From Propionibacteriaceae bacterium UBA6122 (GTDB taxonomy: Bacteria; Actinomycetota; Actinomycetes; Propionibacteriales; Propionibacteriaceae), in the NCBI GenBank assembly GCA_002428365.1, contig DIVW01000005.1, positions 56,110-120,109 of the forward strand: 64,000 bases of DNA, given 5' to 3'. Of the stretch, positions 60,594 through 64,000 are shown piece by piece; position 1 is the first letter of the stretch; every line of letters begins with the position of its first letter. The notes under the pieces were generated by a model, which saw only the letters and a list, made by a program, of their open reading frames with translations, searched no databases and had not been told where the DNA came from. A program made the translations under genes and the position numbers.

Positions 60594-62783
60594 ATGAAGG
60601 TGCTGCTCTTCGTGATCGCAGTCGCAGTCAGCATTGCGGCGGTGGCGCTGTTCGTTCGGGGCGCCCTCACCCTCTACCGGCTGATCGGCGCCGGTCAGTC
60701 CAGCCCGGGCCGCCTCGGTCCGGTTGGTAAGCGGTTGGGCAACATGGTCACCGAGATCCTCAGCCACCGGCGCTTCCGGGCTCGGCCGCTGGTCAAGGCT
60801 GCCCACTGGGTGGTGATGGTCTCCTTCATTCTGCTGGTGCCGACCTTGGCCATCGCCTACGCCCAGGTGCTCGATCCCTACGCCGAACTGCCGGTCATCG
60901 GCGGCTGGCCAGTCTGGCAGTGGCTGCTGGAGATCTTCTCCGTCGGTGGCTTGGTCGCGATCGTGGTGCTGTTCACCGTCCGGTTGCGGCACCCCAGCGA
61001 CCCCGAAGATGCCAGCGCCGCCCGCGATTGGCGCAGCCGGTTCTTCGGCTCCACCCGCTGGCAGGGCTATTTCGTGGAGGCGGTGATCGCCGCAGTGCTG
61101 GTGTGCGTGCTGGTGATGCACGTCCTCACCTCAGCGGTGTTGGCCCGCTACCCCGAGACTGCCGAGGCTGGCAGTTGGGTGCACTACCCGCTCACCTCCT
61201 GGGTGGGGCAACTCTTCTGGAGCCTGCCGCCAGTGGCGCTGGAAACCGGCATCGTGGTGGCCGCAACCCTCAAGATCCTGGTGTCGATGGTTTGGCTCGG
61301 CGTGGTCGGTTACGCCACCACCATGAGCGTGGCCTGGCACCGCTTCCTGGGCGTGCTGAACGTCTACGCTCGCCGGGAAACCGACGGTACCCCGGCGCTG
61401 GGGGCGGCCGCACCGATGTATGTGGACGGCAAAGCCTTCGACATTCGCGACCTCGACGACCTCGACGAGGACGCGACCTTCGGCGTGGGCAAGATCGAGG
61501 AGTTCGGCTGGAAGTCGCTGCTCGATTTCGCCTCCTGCACCGAATGCGGACGCTGCCAGGATCTCTGCCCCGCCTGGAACACCGGCAAGCCGCTCTCACC
61601 GAAGCTATTCACCCTGGCCCTGCGCGATCAGGCCGCCGGGATGGAGCACAGCCTCGACATCTTCGCTGCCCTGAAGTCCGCTGGTGCTGCTGGGGAGTTG
61701 GCAGCCCCCGTCCGGGATGCCGACCTGGTTGGCGGCGTGATCAGCCCGGACGTGCTGTGGAGCTGCACTACCTGCGGGGCCTGCGTTGACCAATGCCCGG
61801 TCGACATCGAGCATGTCGATCACATCATCGATCTGCGTCGCCACGAGGTGATGGTGAAATCGGAGTTCCCCGAGGAGTTCAACGGCCTGTTCGGCAATCT
61901 GGAAACCAAGGGAAACCCGTGGGGGCTGCCGCCGCGCGACCGGATGGACTGGGCCAAGGGGCTCGACTTCGACGTCCCGGTGCTCGGCACCGATGTGACC
62001 AGCGCGGACGAGGTTGATCACGTGTTGTGGGTCGGCTGCGCCGGCGCCTACGACGAGAAGGGTAAGAAGACCACCCGGGCGGTCGCGGAGTTGTTGCACC
62101 TGGCTGGAGTGAAGTTCGCCGTGCTCGGCCAAGCCGAAACCTGCTGCGGCGATTCGGCCCGGCGCGCCGGTAATGAGGCCACCTACCAGGGCCTGGCTAC
62201 CGAAAACATCGAAACCTTCGCCAGCTACGGAGTGGAGAAGGTGGTGGTCACCTGCGCCCACTGCCTGAACTCGATTGGCCGCGAATACGGCCAACTGGGT
62301 GCGGACTACCGCGTCGAGCATCACACCCAAGTACTGAACCGACTGATCCGCGACGGACGGCTGAACGTGGTGGCCCCGCCAGAAGATGAGCGGCGCCAAC
62401 TCACCTACCACGACCCCTGCTACCTCGGCCGACACAACGGCGAATACGACGCTCCCCGCGAACTGCTGGCCTCCTTGCCTGAAGCCGAGCTGGTTGAGAT
62501 GGAGCACAGCGGTTCGTCCAGCATGTGCTGCGGTGGTGGTGGGGCGCGAATGTGGACTGAAGAGTCGATCGGCACCCGAATCAACTCCGCCCGCCTCGAT
62601 GAGGCCGAGGCCACTGGCGCCTCGACGGTGGCCACCGCCTGTCCGTTCTGCGCCATCATGCTCGGCGATGCTGCGGCCAGCAGAGACCAAGCGCCAGCGG
62701 TCACCGATGTGGCCCACCTGGTGCTGGCCGGGGTCAAGCGCGGCCTGCCGAACCCGACCGACGAATCCGAAACGGAGTCCTGA
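60594..62783 (+). CDS. etfD: EtfD-type membrane Fe-S oxidoreductase
   Basis: A 729-residue protein linking ETF to the membrane quinone pool, as proposed for mycobacterial EtfD. The N-terminal third has five or so helices with His residues for heme b (first helix VLLFVIAVAVSIAAVALFV). Then come two 4Fe-4S motifs, CTECGRCQDLCPAWNTGK and CTTCGACVDQCPVDIEH, and two CCG domains (TCCGDSARRAGNE, MCCGGGGARMW). GGAGGAGG precedes the ATG. The ETF beta gene starts one base after its stop. Confidence 0.92.
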   Translation: MKVLLFVIAVAVSIAAVALFVRGALTLYRLIGAGQSSPGRLGPVGKRLGNMVTEILSHRRFRARPLVKAAHWVVMVSFILLVPTLAIAYAQVLDPYAELPVIGGWPVWQWLLEIFSVGGLVAIVVLFTVRLRHPSDPEDASAARDWRSRFFGSTRWQGYFVEAVIAAVLVCVLVMHVLTSAVLARYPETAEAGSWVHYPLTSWVGQLFWSLPPVALETGIVVAATLKILVSMVWLGVVGYATTMSVAWHRFLGVLNVYARRETDGTPALGAAAPMYVDGKAFDIRDLDDLDEDATFGVGKIEEFGWKSLLDFASCTECGRCQDLCPAWNTGKPLSPKLFTLALRDQAAGMEHSLDIFAALKSAGAAGELAAPVRDADLVGGVISPDVLWSCTTCGACVDQCPVDIEHVDHIIDLRRHEVMVKSEFPEEFNGLFGNLETKGNPWGLPPRDRMDWAKGLDFDVPVLGTDVTSADEVDHVLWVGCAGAYDEKGKKTTRAVAELLHLAGVKFAVLGQAETCCGDSARRAGNEATYQGLATENIETFASYGVEKVVVTCAHCLNSIGREYGQLGADYRVEHHTQVLNRLIRDGRLNVVAPPEDERRQLTYHDPCYLGRHNGEYDAPRELLASLPEAELVEMEHSGSSSMCCGGGGARMWTEESIGTRINSARLDEAEATGASTVATACPFCAIMLGDAAASRDQAPAVTDVAHLVLAGVKRGLPNPTDESETES

Positions 62784-62784
62784 G

Positions 62785-63564
62785 ATGCGAATCATCGCGC
62801 TGGTGAAGTATGTGCCCGATTCCGGCGACGAGGTCGGCTTCGAACCCGACCTTTCGCTGGGGCGGGTTGGACCCTCAAGTCGGCTCTCTGAGCTGGACGA
62901 GTACGCGGTGGAGCAGGCGCTGCGGTTGCGCACGGAGTTGGCTGGAGCGACCCTCACCGTACTGAGCGTCGGCCCGGCTGAGGCCGAAAGTGCGCTGCGC
63001 AAGGCCCTGCAGATGGGTGCTGATGACGCGGTACTAGTTACCGATGAGGCGATCGCTGGAAGTGACGTATTTGGCACCGCCACGGTGCTGAGTGCCGCGA
63101 TCCGCAGCCTCGAAGGCGGGCTGGTGGTTGCTGGAATGAGCTCCACCGATGCCGGCCTTGGGGTAGTGCCCGCGCTGCTGGCCGATTCGCTCAGCTGGCC
63201 GCTGCTCAGCCAAGCCGCCGCAGTGAGCGTTGAAGCTGGGCTGGCAAAGATCGCCCGGGTTGATGAGACCGGCTCCCGGGTAGTTGAGGCCGCCCTGCCT
63301 GCAGTGGTGAGCGTGACCGACCAATCCGGCGAGCCGCGCTACCCGTCCTTCAAAGATGTCTTGGCCGCCAAGAAGAAGTCGGTCGCCACGCTGACGCTGG
63401 CCGACCTGGGAGTGGATGCCAGTGCCGCGGGTGCGGGGTCAGCCCGAGTGGAAGTGCTGGCAGTAAGCCGCAATGCCGATCGCGCCGCTGGCCGAGTGAT
63501 CGTCGATGTTGATGGCAGCAGCGTGGACGAAATCATCGACTTCCTAGCCGCAGCGACCAAGTGA
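62785..63564 (+). CDS. etfB: Electron transfer flavoprotein beta subunit
   Basis: A 259-residue ETF beta subunit. It starts MRIIALVKYVPDSGDEVGF; LDEYAVEQALRLRTEL and VLSVGPAEAESALRKALQMG are typical, with the AMP-binding region near GADDAVLVTDEA. Paired with EtfA it carries electrons from flavin dehydrogenases to EtfD. The start is ATG 62785, just after the etfD stop. Confidence 0.93.
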   Translation: MRIIALVKYVPDSGDEVGFEPDLSLGRVGPSSRLSELDEYAVEQALRLRTELAGATLTVLSVGPAEAESALRKALQMGADDAVLVTDEAIAGSDVFGTATVLSAAIRSLEGGLVVAGMSSTDAGLGVVPALLADSLSWPLLSQAAAVSVEAGLAKIARVDETGSRVVEAALPAVVSVTDQSGEPRYPSFKDVLAAKKKSVATLTLADLGVDASAAGAGSARVEVLAVSRNADRAAGRVIVDVDGSSVDEIIDFLAAATK

Positions 63565-63574
63565 GGAGCCCGAA

Positions 63575-64000
63575 ATGAGCGAAAACATAGTCGTCCTGGT
63601 TGGGGCCAATGCCGAAGTGCTGGACGCATCGACGGCCGAGCTGCTGACGCTGGCTGGTCAGCTTGGCCGTCCGGTAGCGGTGGTGGCCGGGGAGGCAACG
63701 GAGGCGCTGGTTGCCGAGTTGGGTCGCCACGGCGCTGCCGAAGTGCACCTGGTCAGCTGCCCGCAGCTGAGCGACAGCCTGGTGCTGGCCAAAGCCGCCC
63801 TGCTTGCCGACCGCGCCGTAGACGCCCACGCCAAAGTCATTCTGGTGGCCTCCGGTCTGGAAGGTAACGAAGTGGCCGGCCTGGTGGCAGCCAAGCTCAG
63901 TGCCGGGCTGATCACCGACGCGGTGACGGCTCGCTTTGAAGCGGCTGAACTGGTTGCCGACAAGGTGGTTTGGGCTGGCAAGTACACCGTGACCGCGAAG
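63575..64000 (+). CDS. etfA: Electron transfer flavoprotein alpha subunit (3' partial)
   Basis: The first 142 codons of ETF alpha, cut by the window end. It starts MSENIVVLVGANAEVLDAST, and the N-terminal domain continues with VVAGEATEALVAELGRHGAAEVHLV and VASGLEGNEVAGLVAAKLSAG. GAGGAG precedes ATG 63575. The FAD-binding C-terminal domain lies beyond the window. Confidence 0.92.
   Translation, partial: MSENIVVLVGANAEVLDASTAELLTLAGQLGRPVAVVAGEATEALVAELGRHGAAEVHLVSCPQLSDSLVLAKAALLADRAVDAHAKVILVASGLEGNEVAGLVAAKLSAGLITDAVTARFEAAELVADKVVWAGKYTVTAK

Noticed and set aside
61605..63146. 513-codon minus-strand frame opposite etfD/etfB
   Set aside because: It covers two well-defined genes on the other strand and has no recognisable domain.

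Overview
The window is a 64 kb stretch of a high-GC actinobacterial chromosome. The evidence is GC-rich codon choice, frequent GTG starts, ATGA/GTGA gene overlaps, a WhiB-like protein, an ECF41-type sigma factor, an EtfD-type Fe-S membrane protein and an Orn-type oligoribonuclease. The intergenic repeat families and gene content fit Propionibacteriaceae-like bacteria, but that family assignment is inference.

Layout. 1-3.4 kb: end of a peptide-type ABC transporter (fused double ATPase, lipoprotein receptor). 3.4-7.6 kb: two glycosyltransferases, tRNA-Phe, tRNA-Asp and tRNA-Glu, and a DUF2461 protein. 7.66-16.93 kb: a 9.3 kb integrated element bounded by 28-bp copies of the tRNA-His 3' end. It carries a tyrosine integrase, an excisionase-like protein, a RepA-like ATPase, a WhiB-like protein, several small proteins and one phage-tail-like protein. 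On the opposite strand it carries an Abi/HEPN protein behind two Cys-motif proteins. 17-20 kb: oligoribonuclease, two small proteins, tRNA-Arg, an FAD oxidoreductase.

20-37.5 kb is one catabolic island. A GH3 glycosidase, an HpcH/HpaI aldolase and a CE7-type acetyl esterase face a FadR-type regulator, SDR, sugar-acid dehydratase, DHDPS-type aldolase and SMP-30 lactonase. Beyond these lie a Gfo/Idh oxidoreductase, a ceramidase-like hydrolase and a complete five-gene ABC importer. Two near-identical 18-bp palindromes, one in each divergent promoter region, suggest one regulon: oligosaccharide import, deacetylation and hydrolysis, then non-phosphorylative sugar-acid breakdown to pyruvate and an aldehyde.

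37.7-41.3 kb holds a redox cassette: two small low-complexity exported proteins, ApbE flavin transferase, a ferric-reductase-like membrane protein, a NuoF-like Fe-S protein and a ferredoxin. 41.4-50.7 kb: an MFS transporter, ethanolamine ammonia-lyase (EutBC), a divergent enolase, an ethanolamine-type permease, and an ECF41 sigma factor with its FAD oxidoreductase. 50.9-57.9 kb: a GH1 glycosidase with a GPH symporter, HipBA, a lipoprotein, a sugar dehydrogenase and a TetR regulator. 58-64 kb: an amine-oxidase-like pair, then etfD-etfB-etfA, cut by the window end.

Two families of intergenic palindromic repeats are scattered between genes. The most interesting unexplained parts are the Abi/HEPN gene with strongly structured flanking DNA in the mobile element, the paired low-complexity exported proteins beside ApbE, and the shared operator of the sugar island.
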